From Sepioteuthis lessoniana (lineage: Eukaryota > Mollusca > Cephalopoda > Myopsida > Loliginidae): DNA of 64,000 nucleotides. Below the pieces are notes generated by a model. The model was not told the origin of the DNA. It did no database searches and saw nothing but the letters and a program-made list of their open reading frames with translations. The stretch spans positions 1-64,000 of the forward strand of contig CAUZXS010000227.1 in NCBI GenBank assembly GCA_963585895.1, given 5' to 3'. How positions within the stretch are numbered: position 1 is the first letter of the stretch; the number at the start of each line of letters is the position of its first letter. The translations under genes and the position numbers were made by a program. Below are positions 11,821-23,149 of the stretch, in pieces.

Positions 11821-11924
11821 AGTAGTTTTGGGGTACTTTTTAAAAACAATGCTTCAAAATATCTAGAATTTTAATTCTTGTATCCATCATTATAAAATCT
11901 GAAATTAAAGGTACCAGGAAATTG

Positions 11925-12830
11925 CTCTTGAGATGACCTGGATATGACTCAGAAGAGGAGACCTCAAGGGGAAATCTGGATCAATTAATAGCAGAATAAG
12001 ATAATGCCATAAGGATTAATTATATCTTAGCAAAAATTGATAATATGCAACAGAATAGTAAGTGTAAGTGACAGAGATGAAGCAATTAATCACATAATAA
12101 GTGAATGCAGCAAACAGCACAAAAGGAATATAAGATTAGACATAACTGGGTAGAAAAGATGATCCACTAGGAATTGTATAAGAGATTGAAATTCAACCAT
12201 GCTGACAAATGGTATATACACAAACCAGAATCTGTCCTTAAAAATTAGATCCATAAAATCCTATGGAATTTTGAGATATAAATAGATCTTTTAATCCCAA
12301 CCAGAAGACCAGACCTAGTGTTAACAAAAAGAAAAGAACTTGTTAACTAGGGGATTTTACCATTCCACATGGCCAAAGAGTGAAAATTGAAAGAATCAAA
12401 AAAATAGACGAATACCTGGATCTAGCCAGAGAGCTGAAAAAGCAGAGAAACATGAAAGTGACAGTGATACCAGTTGTAGTTGTTGCTCCTGAAATGGTCT
12501 GTACAGTTCTGGAAAAGAGACCTGGGAAATGGAAATCAAAAGAAGAATCAAGGCCATCTGTATTACATCATTGTTTAAGATTGGCAAGAATACTAAGAAG
12601 AGATCTGAGGAAACTTCAATAAAAAACACTAATTAAAACTGGTTTGAAAAATGGTCCTTAAAGTCCTGAAAAAGAAACTGGGGAAATGGAAACCAAAAGA
12701 AGAATCAAGGCCATTTAGATTACATCATTGTTTAAGATTGGCAAGAATACTTAGAAGAGATCTGAGGAAACTCCAGGAAAAAAACACCAATTAAAACTGG
12801 TATGAAAAACTCATAGAGAGTGAAAATAAT
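11925..12830 (+). mobile_element. RLE-type LINE, 3' end with tandem duplication
   Basis: Encodes the broken C-terminus of a LINE pol with a restriction-like endonuclease. A zinc-knuckle region reads SVSDRDEAINHIISECSK (near 12065-12120; first Cys pair lost). It is followed by the RPDLVLTKRKE block (about 12310) and an open stretch at 12380-12622 with KIDEYLDLARELKK and MKVTVIPVVV. Family resemblance is to R2/R4-like elements, whose pol ends in a CCHC finger plus PD-(D/E)XK nuclease. The last ~150 bp (about 12490-12640) recur at 12650-12800, period 159 bp. Multiple stops; dead copy. Confidence 0.75.
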
Positions 12831-12937
12831 AATATAATAGTGAATGACAAGAAGGAAAGAACTTTTCTACTTATGTTATATACTCACATAATAAATATGC
12901 TTATATACACATATACATGTTCATGCAGGATACATAC

Positions 12938-13605
12938 TGACGCAATAAATTAATCAGACGCAGTAATAAACGACACAGGAAGACTTCTTTATAAAAATAT
13001 TTACCTCTCACTTTATTGCAAGGATTCGAAAGGGTTGTTCAAGGTTTGCGTGTGAGAGGGAGCTGGAGACCGAACATAACTGAAATATTTTGACCCCAAA
13101 ACTTATGGCCGTCAGCGTTGTGTCTTTCTCGTTCTCCAGGGCAGCTCAACCAGAGGCCCAGAGGCCACTCTGCTGGGTGATGACTTTCTTTATGGCATCT
13201 TATCAGCATCTTCTCCGGACCTCAACTCATCAGGGCCTAAAGGCCCCTTCGGCCTGATGTGGCTTTCCCTACCACTCTCGTCCTCTCCGTCTCCAACTCT
13301 ACAGCAACTCAACTGGCTCGTCGAACTCAACTGAGTTATATAATCGCTCGACGCCTACTTGATCTTTGAAATCGAATGTTTAATCGCCATCAAGCGGAAA
13401 TAACTGTCATGCAGTTCAGAGGTCCCTCTCTTCTGGTGCATCACTCTGTAGTGGCACAGTGGGACCTTCACCTTGTCCCATATTATCAGCCTTAATCCGC
13501 CCATGCGATCTCTTTCAATTATTGGCCATTGGAATGTGTCACTTCCTTCTGGTGCATCACCTTGGAATAGCATTTTTGGGCCGGGTCGAAGGTCAAAATA
13601 TTACA
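12938..13605 (-). mobile_element. Solo LTR of an LTR retrotransposon
   Basis: A 668-bp block clearly richer in GC than its surroundings, bounded by TG...CA. On the minus strand it contains a TATA-like box (GATTATATAACTC, about 13335) and, some 320 bp later, an AATAAA signal (about 13012-13017), the order expected of U3-R-U5. No pol or gag sequence adjoins it, so it looks like a solo LTR fossil. No clean 5-bp target repeat was seen. Superfamily not determined; Gypsy-like is a guess. The frames inside it are not genes. Confidence 0.6.
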
Positions 13606-13619
13606 CTTATTGACAACAT

Positions 13620-14010
13620 TCGAATACAACAAGTGAAGATGATCATTGTTCTATGCACTGCTTATATATCAATAAGGATTCTACCCATCAAATTAATCAA
13701 TCACAACACCAGAATAGCCCCAAGTCCAAGGGATGAACTCAGATCCCATCAGTGGACAGAGCAAGACATTAAAGAAAAACTCTGAATAAAAAAAATAATG
13801 ATAATGATAATAATAATGATAATAATTAATCCCAAAAAACCTGAAAAATAAAGTGGATGAACAAGAAATCCAAGGAGATTGTTCTCATTACAACACTGCA
13901 AAGATTGATTAGGATACTGAGAAGAGTCTTTGAGAGTGGAGGAAACTTGCTGTCACTTTGAATTCTGTGAAGGCCATGAATTAGTTATAGTGTGAAAAAT
14001 TTGCAATGAG
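13620..14010 (+). mobile_element. LINE 3' ends: unknown LINE tail plus RLE LINE 3' fragment
   Basis: The first part ends in an open frame (APSPRDELRSHQWTEQDIKE...KL, stop) followed by an ATAATG-type simple repeat (13785-13835), which looks like the end of a LINE ORF and its 3' repeat. It then continues into 13840-14005, which matches the terminal region of the RLE LINE at 12490-12640 ('caaagattgattaggatactgagaagag', 'aaacttgctgtcac'). Whether both parts belong to one element is unclear. Confidence 0.5.
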
Positions 14011-14024
14011 TAAAATAGTAATGA

Positions 14025-14212
14025 TTGAGGGTGACCTGAAGGCAGCCTTTTTATTAGCTACTACACTGTGGTGTAGGGAAGGTCGCTACTCCTTCCCTTG
14101 GATTGCTCCACTCTACCTTTGGTCCCTATCTTGTTATGCAGAGTGTTAAGCAAAGAGGCATCAAGTACCATTTTTTGAGTCTTTGGTATGACTCAACATG
14201 GAATTGAATAGT
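14025..14212 (-). mobile_element. SINE family C copy, head truncated
   Basis: Matches the body of SINE C from 'gagggtgacctgaaggc' to 'gactcaacatggaattgaa' but stops inside the B box, so the tRNA-like head is missing on the minus strand. Confidence 0.8.
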
Positions 14213-14504
14213 ATATGAGGTAAAAGTCTGTAAAAATAGATATATTTTTGATACACTCAAAAATCTAGGATCATATTCTCCTCTTTATTGCTTCAAATAT
14301 AAGATTTTTATTAATATGTTTACCAACTTTTTACATGTGAACACTTATTCCAGCAGTCTTTTTTTTCCAAGGCATGCCAACTTATCTAGAATTTAGGCAA
14401 TCAGGTTTCTTGTATGCTCATATTTACATTTTTTATGGAATTGTTTCTTAAGATTTTTTTGCATTCAATCTTATTGTATACAAATAATTTTTAAACAGAT
14501 CTAT

Positions 14505-14760
14505 TTGACCCATAAATAGGACCTAAATAGGTACAACTACTCTGGGTTAGAATGGAATAATAGCAATGAAGGAGTACTCCATACTCTCCAGATCTCCAGA
14601 ACTAGAGTTTCACCATCAGACGTTGTTTAGCGTACGAGTGGACCAGGGAGTAATGGCAATGGGGGGGGATACTCCTCACTCTCTAGATCTCCAGAACTGG
14701 AGTTTCACCATCAGATGCAGTTTATTGTCATAGCAAGAACACTCCTTTGTTAGGTGTCTT
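14505..14760 (-). repeat. Repeat B copy 2, head with 95-bp internal duplication
   Basis: Minus-strand head of repeat B. The segment AGATCTCCAGAAC...TTTCACCATCAG occurs twice (14590 and 14685), so about 95 bp of the head is tandemly duplicated. The tail is missing. The flanks 14213-14504 and 14761-15189 hold nothing recognised. Confidence 0.8.
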
Positions 14761-15189
14761 AAATAATAAACACAGGGACAACACCTAAATGTGTCTATGC
14801 GAGCACTTATAATTTAATACATGTCATTGAGAGGTTAATGATTACCCTCACCACACAATGACTATTACTCATTCTATTGATGTTATCATAACAATATGAT
14901 GTTTTTAAAGTATTGATCCTCCAGTAGCCAGAAAAAACTAATAGGAAAAATAGGTTTTTTGTAAGGATATTTTCAACTAGATGTCTACTTTATATGTTTA
15001 AACAGAAAGATAGAGATTACATTTAGCTTGCCAGGCAAGTACAAAGTAAGAGTTCAGTTTAGCAATATACTTTTCTTGTAAATTGAATAACTGAATAAAA
15101 ATCATTAAAAGTTTTGTGATTTTCAAAATCTAATATGCTACAAACATGTTCCAGGATCCCATTAGTTATCATAAAAAGTTTGATTGGTA

Positions 15190-15236
15190 GTTTTTCATGG
15201 CATATCAATCTTTGTGGGTTATTTAATTCCAAATCT

Positions 15237-15292
<56 letters not shown>

Positions 15293-15650
15293 TTGCAAGC
15301 AAGTAGTTTGTTGCTTATTTGTAAATGAGTTAACCATTTATTTGCACACAGTTAAATGGTTTCAAGTATTGCTATTAAACATTAGTAATTCTATTTATTG
15401 AGCATTCCAGTCTAATACAAACAACTTTCACGCAGTTGTATGGTTTTAAATAACTAATAATAATCAATAATAAATGATTGAACAGTTCTATTTGATCCTT
15501 TGGTGGGACACTAACAAGTACTATCACTCCGAGTGAGAGTGGATATGAGAGTAATGGTAATGAAGTGGTATTCCATATTCCCCAAACTCCAGGATTGGAG
15601 CTTTACCATCAGTAGAGAGTTTGGTGGACATAGCTTAAACTGTAAGTAAT
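15190..15650 (-). repeat. Repeat B copy 3, complete but with (TA)n inserted
   Basis: Tail at 15190-15235 (CATATCAATCTTTGTGGGTT), AT-rich sub-repeats to 15500, and head from 15500 to 15650. A pure TA tract occupies the place where copies 1 and 10 have only a short ATATAT stretch. Confidence 0.8.
15238..15289. repeat. (TA)25 microsatellite inside repeat B
   Basis: Uninterrupted TA units between the tail and the 'gatttgcaagc' segment of repeat B copy 3. Two facing frames of about 90 codons owe their length to it. Confidence 0.95.
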
Positions 15651-16835
15651 CACTGACAGAGGGATAAAAATGATATTTGCTGTGTTATGATAAGATGATA
15701 TAAATATCAATTAAAAAGTTTGAACATTTTCCTTCTTTTATTGACACTTTATTAATCCATTTTTTATGACCAAATCTCCATGAAAAATTAATAGAAATAG
15801 AGATTCCGTTGATTTGAAAAAATAGTAAATAAAATAAATTGTTTAATGTGCATAACTCATATAATCAACAGCCACTTACTGACCAAAAAAAAGATGTTAA
15901 AGATTGGATGTTTTTTTCTCTTTTCAAAAATAGCAACAAAAAAGAGTCATCTATCCTAAAAAAAAGTTCTTCATGTTTTCCTCATGCCAATTCTTGGCAA
16001 TCAGCTTTTCAAAATGAACAAAACTATTTTATTTTCTGCAAACACTTGGTTTATTGTTTCAGAAGTTTAAAGTGACAACATTAACAGATGGCAAAATAAT
16101 GCAATTGTGTAATGTACAATAAAAAGATTCAACAGTTATTCAATGATAAACAATAGAGAAGCCAAAACTGAGTCATATGAGATGGCAAGTTGTTATTGAT
16201 TATTCTGTATAAATCTTCAATCTCTGACAACAAGCAAATTGTTATTTTTATATCAATCCCTGGATAAGGCAAGATGGCTACATCAGACAAAGTGGATTTG
16301 TAGTAAAACAAGAGAAAAATTCAGGCTGAAACTCTTTCAGGAGGTTTGCCACCAGAGATTTCTCACTGCCACTATGAATTGTATTGTGTGAAGAATCTAA
16401 GGTGAATCTGAATTGCATAATCATGAATGGTACTCAACAAAAACATTCTTCGGCATGGTAGTTTTTTTTCACTCCACAGTCATTTCCCCACAATTGATCA
16501 ATCATCTTGCATTTGAAAATTAAACTATTCAAGCCTTTGCTTGGAATAGTAAAAAGTATTTGCATATCCAATGAATAGCTTCTAACTTTGATCTTATTGT
16601 CATAGGTTTGTTTATTTAGGCCTCATATTCTTCCTTTGTATCTTACAATCATAAAAAAATATTCATTGGTTTATATTTTATGTTATCTTCCAGTGTGGAG
16701 TGCAGAATTACTTTTTATTTCATGAATGGAAAAACAGCTCGGAAGAAATTATTCAGAGTATGTAATTATCAAAATGCTTGGTAATAATAATTTCTAATTG
16801 ATTATAAAAGTTCAGCAATATTTGATTCGGTTCGT
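15651..16835. other. AT-rich DNA, nothing recognised
   Basis: Short frames (78 and 60 codons) are Lys/Asn/Phe-rich without motifs. No shared repeat seen. Confidence 0.4.
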
Positions 16836-17310
16836 ATGTGAATGGATGGCTATTGACAGGTTATTGATCATAGTGAAACCTGATCTCTCTAATAAAATAA
16901 AATGAGAATTCTTTCAAGCTGGTACTATGTCAGTACTAACATATGGTTACACCTTTTGGACCATTTGAACAACATGCCAGGAGAAAAAGCTATGTGAAAA
17001 GTACTCAAAGATGCAGATTTGTTGTTTTGAACAAATCCTGGAAGCAGTTGTACAGCAACTTACCTCCAATCACATGAACCATCCAAGTAATATAAACAAA
17101 ACATGCTGGATACTGCCAGAGAAGTAAGGACAAACTCATAAATGACATTTTCTTATGGATGCCTACACATGGATGCATCAGTGTTGACTCACTAACAAAA
17201 CCTTATATTCATTGTCAGCTCTGTGCCAACACTGGAAACTATCTCAAGGACTTATCAAGCTGATAGGGATGGATGGGGAAAGAGAATCAAAGGTGATGAT
17301 GATATATATG
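16836..17310 (+). mobile_element. RTE-type LINE 3' end, strongly diverged
   Basis: Collinear with 27110-27590 and the end of 42434-43804: 'ctattgayaggttatygatcat', 'tgaacaaRtcctggaRgca', 'gaagtaaggacaaactcata', 'acatggatg', 'cagctctgtgccaacac', and the terminal GATGATGAT repeat at about 17300. It begins at the 'TAIDRL' coding block after the RT domain, so it is 5'-truncated. The most diverged of the seven RTE pieces here. Confidence 0.75.
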
Positions 17311-19193
17311 AATATATGACTTTACAATAATAAAAGTTTTTTTTTCTCATATGTAACTACTTTTGTTTCTACACAAAACTAAATCTGATTTATGGTCGGG
17401 CGATGTTTAAAACACTGGTTCTCACTAATTAAGCAAGTAATGAACCTGCTCAGAACTTAGATGAGTGATTTTATGGGAACAGCAGATATCATAAGTAATC
17501 CAAGGCCCATCTATCAAACTAAATAAATCTTAGTAAATTCTACACAAAAAATAAATCTTGAGCAACAAAGTTGGTATCATAATTGGATTTATACTGATTA
17601 CATCATTCAGTTATTTCTTGTAAAATATTTGATGCTACAAGCAAAAAACTGACAATGTTCAAGTAATGTGTTTTAAATGATGTATTTTAGATCAAATAAG
17701 ATGAAATGTTGGAAAATACACTAATTAAATACTTAGTAAAACTGATTCTTTTTTATCATGAAACAATGAAAAATCCAATCTTTGATGGTTAATGTAAGCA
17801 AGAAGTACAAATTTTTATGAAGATACAAGTCAAGATATTAGAATGTATAAAAAGATTGTCTTATTTCTACAAAAATTTACCCCAAAGCTTATTTCATATA
17901 TACATCTTGTGATTATCAATTGCTCTACAATAGAGTTAATATTATGATTATATATATATATATATATATATATATCATATTATTATCAATAATGTTCAGT
18001 TGCATCTTGTTTCATGTCATAATGAGGAATAAAGTACTGAAATTCTAGAATTTTTAGGCATTATTTTAAACTGGGCCTCAAAGCTGCTGATTTCAAGAAG
18101 TGAAAGGAAATAAAACAATATCTCATCATACAAACCAAAACTTATATAAGTATCTTAAGAGTGGCAACTTGTCTCTTGAAATAAAGCCCAGAATTAGATA
18201 AAAATCAGTTGTCAATCATAAAACTTTGGAAAGCAAAGTAGAAGAGAACTTTATAACCAGTACAGGAAACATTTTAGAAGAGTTAAGATCATTGAAAGAT
18301 GTCATCTGTAGAACATTACATAATCTTTTAAAAATGGGTTCTGTTTGAGAGTTTCCTATGAACTATCAGTTGGTTAAAAAACAAAAACAAAAATGAAACA
18401 AAAAACCTTTGATATACACTAATATATATCTGATAAGAAATTATGATGTATTTGAAAAAACAAGACCATTGAGATATCTTACAAAATCTTAAAACACTAA
18501 ATTTTTATCTTGAAATGATCTTCTAGGAATATATATAAGGAATCTTCTGGAAAAATGAGCAGAAGAAAGTGAACTAGATTTACCAAAGTAAGAAGTCTTG
18601 GATAATACAATATAAGAGAAGAAATCTGGTTAAAAACTATTTCCAGGCTCCTCACATTAACTTCCCAAAGTCACCTGAACTCCATAAAAGGAGTAATAGA
18701 GAAAGTAGAAGAGACAGACATATGTTCACCATTGAGGAAAAACCGAATCAGTTAAAAGAGGCCAAGAAGACGTGAGAGGAGAGCCATAAAGAGGAGATGA
18801 ATCTTGATGACAATTCAACAGATGAGGCTGAGGCAGGAGAGACTGTGAGAAAAAGATTTAGATTAGTGCCAAGTGGTCAAGTAACTACCATTGGCAGCAG
18901 CTTTCTCCATGAAGACTGGTGTTAACTGAGTGCCATCCGATAGAATGAATGCTGCTGAAGCTGGCAACAAGTACAACCAGGGCAGTCGTTTATTCTGGGC
19001 TTCTGACAGATTCACTGAGATACAAGCCTTCAACAGGAATAAAACAAACACTAAAACATCTCCCTCTCCTTTCATTTCACTGCTGTTCTTCACAACACTG
19101 TGTTCCAATCAATTTAGCTGTACAGAACCTATGCTGAAGGGTTAGAAGAGACAGGAGACTGGTTCAAAGAGAAAGGAATGGTAAACACCAAAT

Positions 19194-19195
<2 letters not shown>
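17311..19195. other. AT-rich DNA with one repeat F copy; no gene recognised
   Basis: Apart from repeat F (18162-18335) and a short AT tract (17950-17974), nothing is shared with other parts. The stretch 18890-19145 is less AT-rich and open in three frames (60-81 codons), but no domain is recognisable. It could be a fragment of an unlisted repeat. Confidence 0.4.
18162..18335 (-). repeat. Repeat F copy 3
   Basis: Reverse complement matches 48300-48475 and 49950-50130. Shared anchors, read on plus here, are CTCTTGAAATAAAGCCCAG, GTCAATCATAAAACT, GCAAAGTAG, and CATCTGTAGAACATTACAT near the far end. About 175 bp, diverged; class unknown. Confidence 0.6.

Positions 19196-19196
<1 letters not shown>

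Positions 19197-19251
<55 letters not shown>
19197..19251. repeat. (CT)27 microsatellite
   Basis: Pure pyrimidine CT tract on the plus strand. Facing frames through it are artefacts. Confidence 0.95.
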
Positions 19252-19255
<4 letters not shown>

Positions 19256-19309
19256 TTGATTTTCTATGCCTCAGTTTTTTTCTCTTTTCCCTATCCTCCC
19301 ACAACATGT

Positions 19310-19620
19310 CTGCATGCATGCATGCATGCAAGCACATTTCACACACACACACACACACACACACACCTGAATGTATGAATGCACAGATACATACATACCC
19401 ACACACATATATGAACATGTGAACACACACACACTCACACACACATACACAAATGAATATACATACATACATACATACCCACCCACACATACATACATCA
19501 ACACATATATACACATTCATACACTTGAACACACATGAATATATAAACATACACACACAGATATATACACATAAATATACACACATATGAATACACACAC
19601 ACACATGAACACACACATTA
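19310..19620. repeat. Compound CATG/CA/CATA microsatellite
   Basis: TGCATGCATGCATGCA, then CA units, then imperfect CATA/ACATA tracts over about 300 bp. A 176-codon minus frame (Cys/Val/Met-rich) is a translation of this repeat. Confidence 0.9.
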
Positions 19621-20649
19621 TTTGTTAGTAATTTAAGATACTTAAAATGGTGGATCCTGTTACCAAAAATAAACTTATTTGTATTTAGTTCCACAAGAGT
19701 CTCTTATAGCCAAACAATTTCTTCATCTTAGATAATAAGAATGAAAAAGAAAAGACCATACATTGACTTAAGATAGTAAACAACTATTGAACATACAATT
19801 TTTTTATAGAGATATTAAAGAATTTGTATTTGATTGATTTCTAGTTACATTGTAGCTGAAAGCTAAAATAGATAGTTGATAGCAAAGGGAGTTATTAACA
19901 TAGATGATAGCCCTAAGGAATGCCAGTTCTCTACTTATACCACCTGGTATTCTCAAATGTCCACCTATTCACAAGATAAATCAGAATCCAAAAGTTTATA
20001 TAGTTGGAAAAAAATCACAACATATTTAACCCTTTTTACCCAATTTAATCATATTTCTGCATATTGATTGAATGGAAGAGGAGATTAACAATGATTTTAA
20101 TTACCTCTGCTCATATTGTAAATGTTAATTGAATATCGAATTTGATAATTGTCTCGAAGTGCACCTCAGGTGAATTTATTAACTCCAATGAGCAATTGAA
20201 ACTTATTAGCAATGTATTTCAACTGTCAGTTTATATTCCCTTGAGCAATAAATCTGCAGTTTAATTTGTTGATGCTCATAAGAAAGGCACATGAATTAAA
20301 CAGATAAATAGTGCTGTAATCCAAGAGAATATGATGAAATCATGCATGGGTAATGATGTATAGAATATGAATGGGGATCATCATTTCTTCTGGAATAAAT
20401 TTAGAATATAAGAATAATAAATAGAGAAGGCTATTGAAAGAATCAGTTCCTTATAAAAACCACTAATAATTAAGAAAGAACATCAAACTTAAGATTAAAA
20501 AATTACAACACCTAATTATGCTGTTGATGCTGCAAAAAAACTCTTGCTTAGTTGAAGAAACATACAAGTAACGTTTGGTTTAAGGTTTCAAGTTTCTACC
20601 ACTGGATTGTAAATAAAAATATCAGTTGCAGTACTGGCTGTGGTAGAAA
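19621..20649. other. AT-rich DNA, nothing recognised
   Basis: No repeat, domain or RNA-like motif seen between the microsatellite and the mariner element. Confidence 0.4.
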
Positions 20650-20854
20650 TACGAGGTGCCTTCAATAAGTTTCCAGACTTTTTGTACAGACATCTAAAAT
20701 TGTCGTAGACTCTTGAAAATTCAGTATGTTATTGCTATACACCTTATGAGATAACTGACCAATTTTTATGATTTCAGGTTCAAATGAACAGCTACAGCAG
20801 CAATTGGAATACATCCTACTAAAGCCTGATTGTCACAGCTGATGAATTTCAAAA

Positions 20855-21495
20855 ATGCAATCTGGATTTGAGGACACTTTAGAAGAATTATATGCAATAA
20901 AATTGTATTTTAAACTTGGAAAAAATGTCACAGAAACATATGGAATGCTTCAGACTGCTTTTCAAGCATCTTGTATGAATCAAGCATCAGTTTTTGAGTG
21001 GCATAAGAGATTCAAGGAAGGCACAGAGTCTATGAGGGATGTTGAGAGGTGTGGGAGGAGTAAGGAAGTCAGAACACCAGAGTTGATTGGCCAAAGGGTT
21101 AGGGTTAGGGTTAGCGTTACTATGTTGAGATTTTAAGGGAGTTCAGGAAGAGATTCTGTCGCAAGAGACCAGCACTCTTCAAATCGGGTCAGTGGCATTT
21201 CCAGCAGGACAATGCACCAGTCCACAACTCCATCCTTGTCACAGACTATTTGACCAAGATGGGCAACAAGACAGTTCCTCACCATCCCTATAGTCTAGAC
21301 CTTGCTCCCTGTGACTTTTGGTTATTCCCTAAGCTCAGAGGCTGTCATTATGAGACAATTGAGGAGATGAAAGAGGCTGTGATGAAGGTCATTGACACAC
21401 TCACACAAGAAGACTTTGATGGGGCCTTCCAGAAGTTGTTGGAACGGTACAACAAGTGCATTTCAGCCGGGGGATATTACTTCGAAGGGGACTAG
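20855..21495 (+). pseudogene. Mariner transposase (SETMAR-like), central part deleted
   Basis: DNA cut-and-paste transposase remnant. The N-terminal open part (20855-21094, about 80 codons) has the helix-turn-helix DNA-binding region (VFEWHKRFKEG, mariner HTH hallmark). After a telomere-like filler, a second frame (21118-21495, about 125 codons) gives HFQQDNAPVHN (second catalytic Asp), DLAPCDFWLFP (third Asp of the D,D34D triad) and AGGYYFEGD at the C-terminus. About 145 residues, including the first catalytic Asp region, are missing. The two parts are in different frames, so no working enzyme is made. Confidence 0.9.
21095..21117 (+). repeat. Interstitial telomere-like filler, (GGGTTA)3
   Basis: Exactly between the two transposase halves the sequence reads AGGGTTAGGGTTAGGGTTAG followed by CGT. 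The left half ends with GGCCAA (Gly-Gln) and the right half resumes with TACTATGTTGAG (Tyr-Tyr-Val-Glu), so these ~23 bp replace the deleted middle. TTAGGG is the telomere repeat of molluscs. See findings. Confidence 0.9.
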
Positions 21496-21597
21496 AGTTT
21501 CATGTTTGTACTATCAATAAAAGTGACCATACGAAAAAAGTTTGGAAACTTATTTAATGATCCTCGTATATAATACAATAATATATATAACGCAACA

Positions 21598-22165
21598 ACC
21601 TGCCCAGTCAGCAGGTTTAGAATACACTGACTGTATTTGCTGCAGAGTGTTAAGACCCCCTAAAAAGAGATATCTTTGATGTTGAAGTCTGAGTTATCTA
21701 ACCTGATAGTTGTAAATATGTAGTTATGTCCTTTGTTTTGTTGTAGTCTTTTTATGTGGTTTTAGATAAGGTAGATAAACAACCCATGTATTCTGTTGGT
21801 TGATAAGAAGTTGTAAAGAAAATACTTGATATGACACTAAACTGCTCTTGATAGTGAAGCTCCAGTTTTAGAGTACTGAAGAGTGTAGAGTATCCCTTCA
21901 TTGCCATTATTCCCAGGACCACTCTGACCCGGAGTGGGAGTACCTCTTAGGTTTCCATCTATTGGTCAAATAGATTTGTTTGCAGATTATTTGTATAAGA
22001 CAAGAACACTAAATATATAGCCATGTGCAAAAAAATTCTAAACAACTTACATAAAAATGTAGGTATAAACATACAATGTATGCCATCAGCTAACCTCAAG
22101 GCATAAAATAACCCTAGATGGGTTCACATGCAGTTAAAATCAATCAATTATATAATTCAATAACA
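21598..22165 (+). repeat. Repeat B copy 4, split by ~165 bp
   Basis: The 5' end (21598-21660) has CCCAGTCAGCAGG...ACACTGACTG, then about 165 bp of unrelated DNA, then the rest of the head (GATATGACACTAAACTGC at 21829 onward), AT-rich segment, and the tail variant CATAAAATAACCC...GGGTT followed by CAATCAAT. The inserted 165 bp matches nothing else seen here. Confidence 0.8.
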
Positions 22166-23149
22166 TATATCATAGAATCAAAGTATTTCTAATTTGATAC
22201 AGAATTTGAAATACTTTTTTTATGGATGAGTGAAGTGATAACATGATATGCAGAAACAAAGTTGCAGTTTAGAAAAAAAACAAAAAAACAAGAAAAATGT
22301 ATGACAATTTATTGAAGATGTTAGTTTACTGCATTAACAAGAAGAGGCCGATAATACTTTGATAATTGAATTGCTTGGAATAAACCATCCAACAATTATA
22401 GAGAGACGTATCATTTAGAAAGTTTGCTTTCAGTACAATTGTCATATCGTATAGTTTTTATCAAAGAGATATTTATATTTTTATTCATGAATATTTCTCT
22501 ATTTGCAAGTCGCAAGAAATTAGTTATTTCTTTTTATATTTGTTTAATGTAACTGCATGATTAATGGATCATAAATTATTGTGTTTTACTGCATTCTGCT
22601 GCTGTAGTAGTTTGAACATCCTAAAGCAGCATTCAGTCTTTCTTGATTTGAAGCCACTCTGTCCTTTCCTTTGTGAGGGTCCTTAGCTCCCTCAGCTGCT
22701 TGTCAGATTTTAGGGCTCCCAATCTTGCATTTTAGAGGTCCGCTCAAAGTTTATCAAGTAATTTTGTGCAGTGGTGGCTTCTACATGCTTGCCAGTTGTT
22801 GCACCCTTTTTTCAGCAAATTCCAGTAAATTTGTGCAAGTGTTTCTTCAAGCATCTGTAGCAGATGTCCAAATATTGTAATTTCACCACCTTTGTTGAGA
22901 GTGACATGTTGATGCACACCTTGTACAGAGTCCTGTTGGGGATCAGGCTCTTTGGCCATCAGTGTCGAGTTATAGTTCTCAGATGTTTGTGGTGATCGGC
23001 ACCAAGCTTATCCATAAGTTATTATTACATTTTAATTGACATAAGATATTTTCTGAATCATGCTAAAATCACTAAATCTTAAAAGATGATCTATATTTGG
23101 AAGTACATTTTAAACATTTTAACATGGAATTGTCTTTATATTGCAGCAT
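22166..23149. other. AT-rich DNA, no gene recognised
   Basis: A less AT-rich patch (22600-22990) carries a 71-codon minus frame without a recognisable domain. Nothing else to report. Confidence 0.4.

Larger units (their letters stand above)
20652..21566 (+). mobile_element. Mariner transposon with internal deletion, both ends present
   Basis: A 915-bp element flanked by TA on both sides (20650-20651, 21567-21568), the Tc1/mariner target duplication. Terminal inverted repeats begin CGAGG and share AATAAGTTTCC; 22 of 27 end positions match. It carries a 5' untranslated region, the N-terminal and C-terminal parts of a transposase and a short 3' region with AATAAA. Intact relatives are about 1.3-1.4 kb. 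The ends and the C-terminal frame are well kept, so this is the youngest-looking DNA transposon here. Confidence 0.92.

Noticed and set aside
13355-13785. Facing frames of 72 and 108 codons
   Set aside because: They lie within the solo LTR and the adjoining LINE tail and are explained by those elements.
18863-19145. Three overlapping frames of 62-81 codons in a less AT-rich patch
   Set aside because: Open on both strands at once with no recognisable domain; could be a fragment of an unlisted repeat but cannot be supported as a gene.
19164-19694. 176-codon minus-strand frame, Cys/Val/Met-rich with an Arg-Glu run
   Set aside because: It is the translation of CATA/CA repeats followed by the (CT)27 tract.
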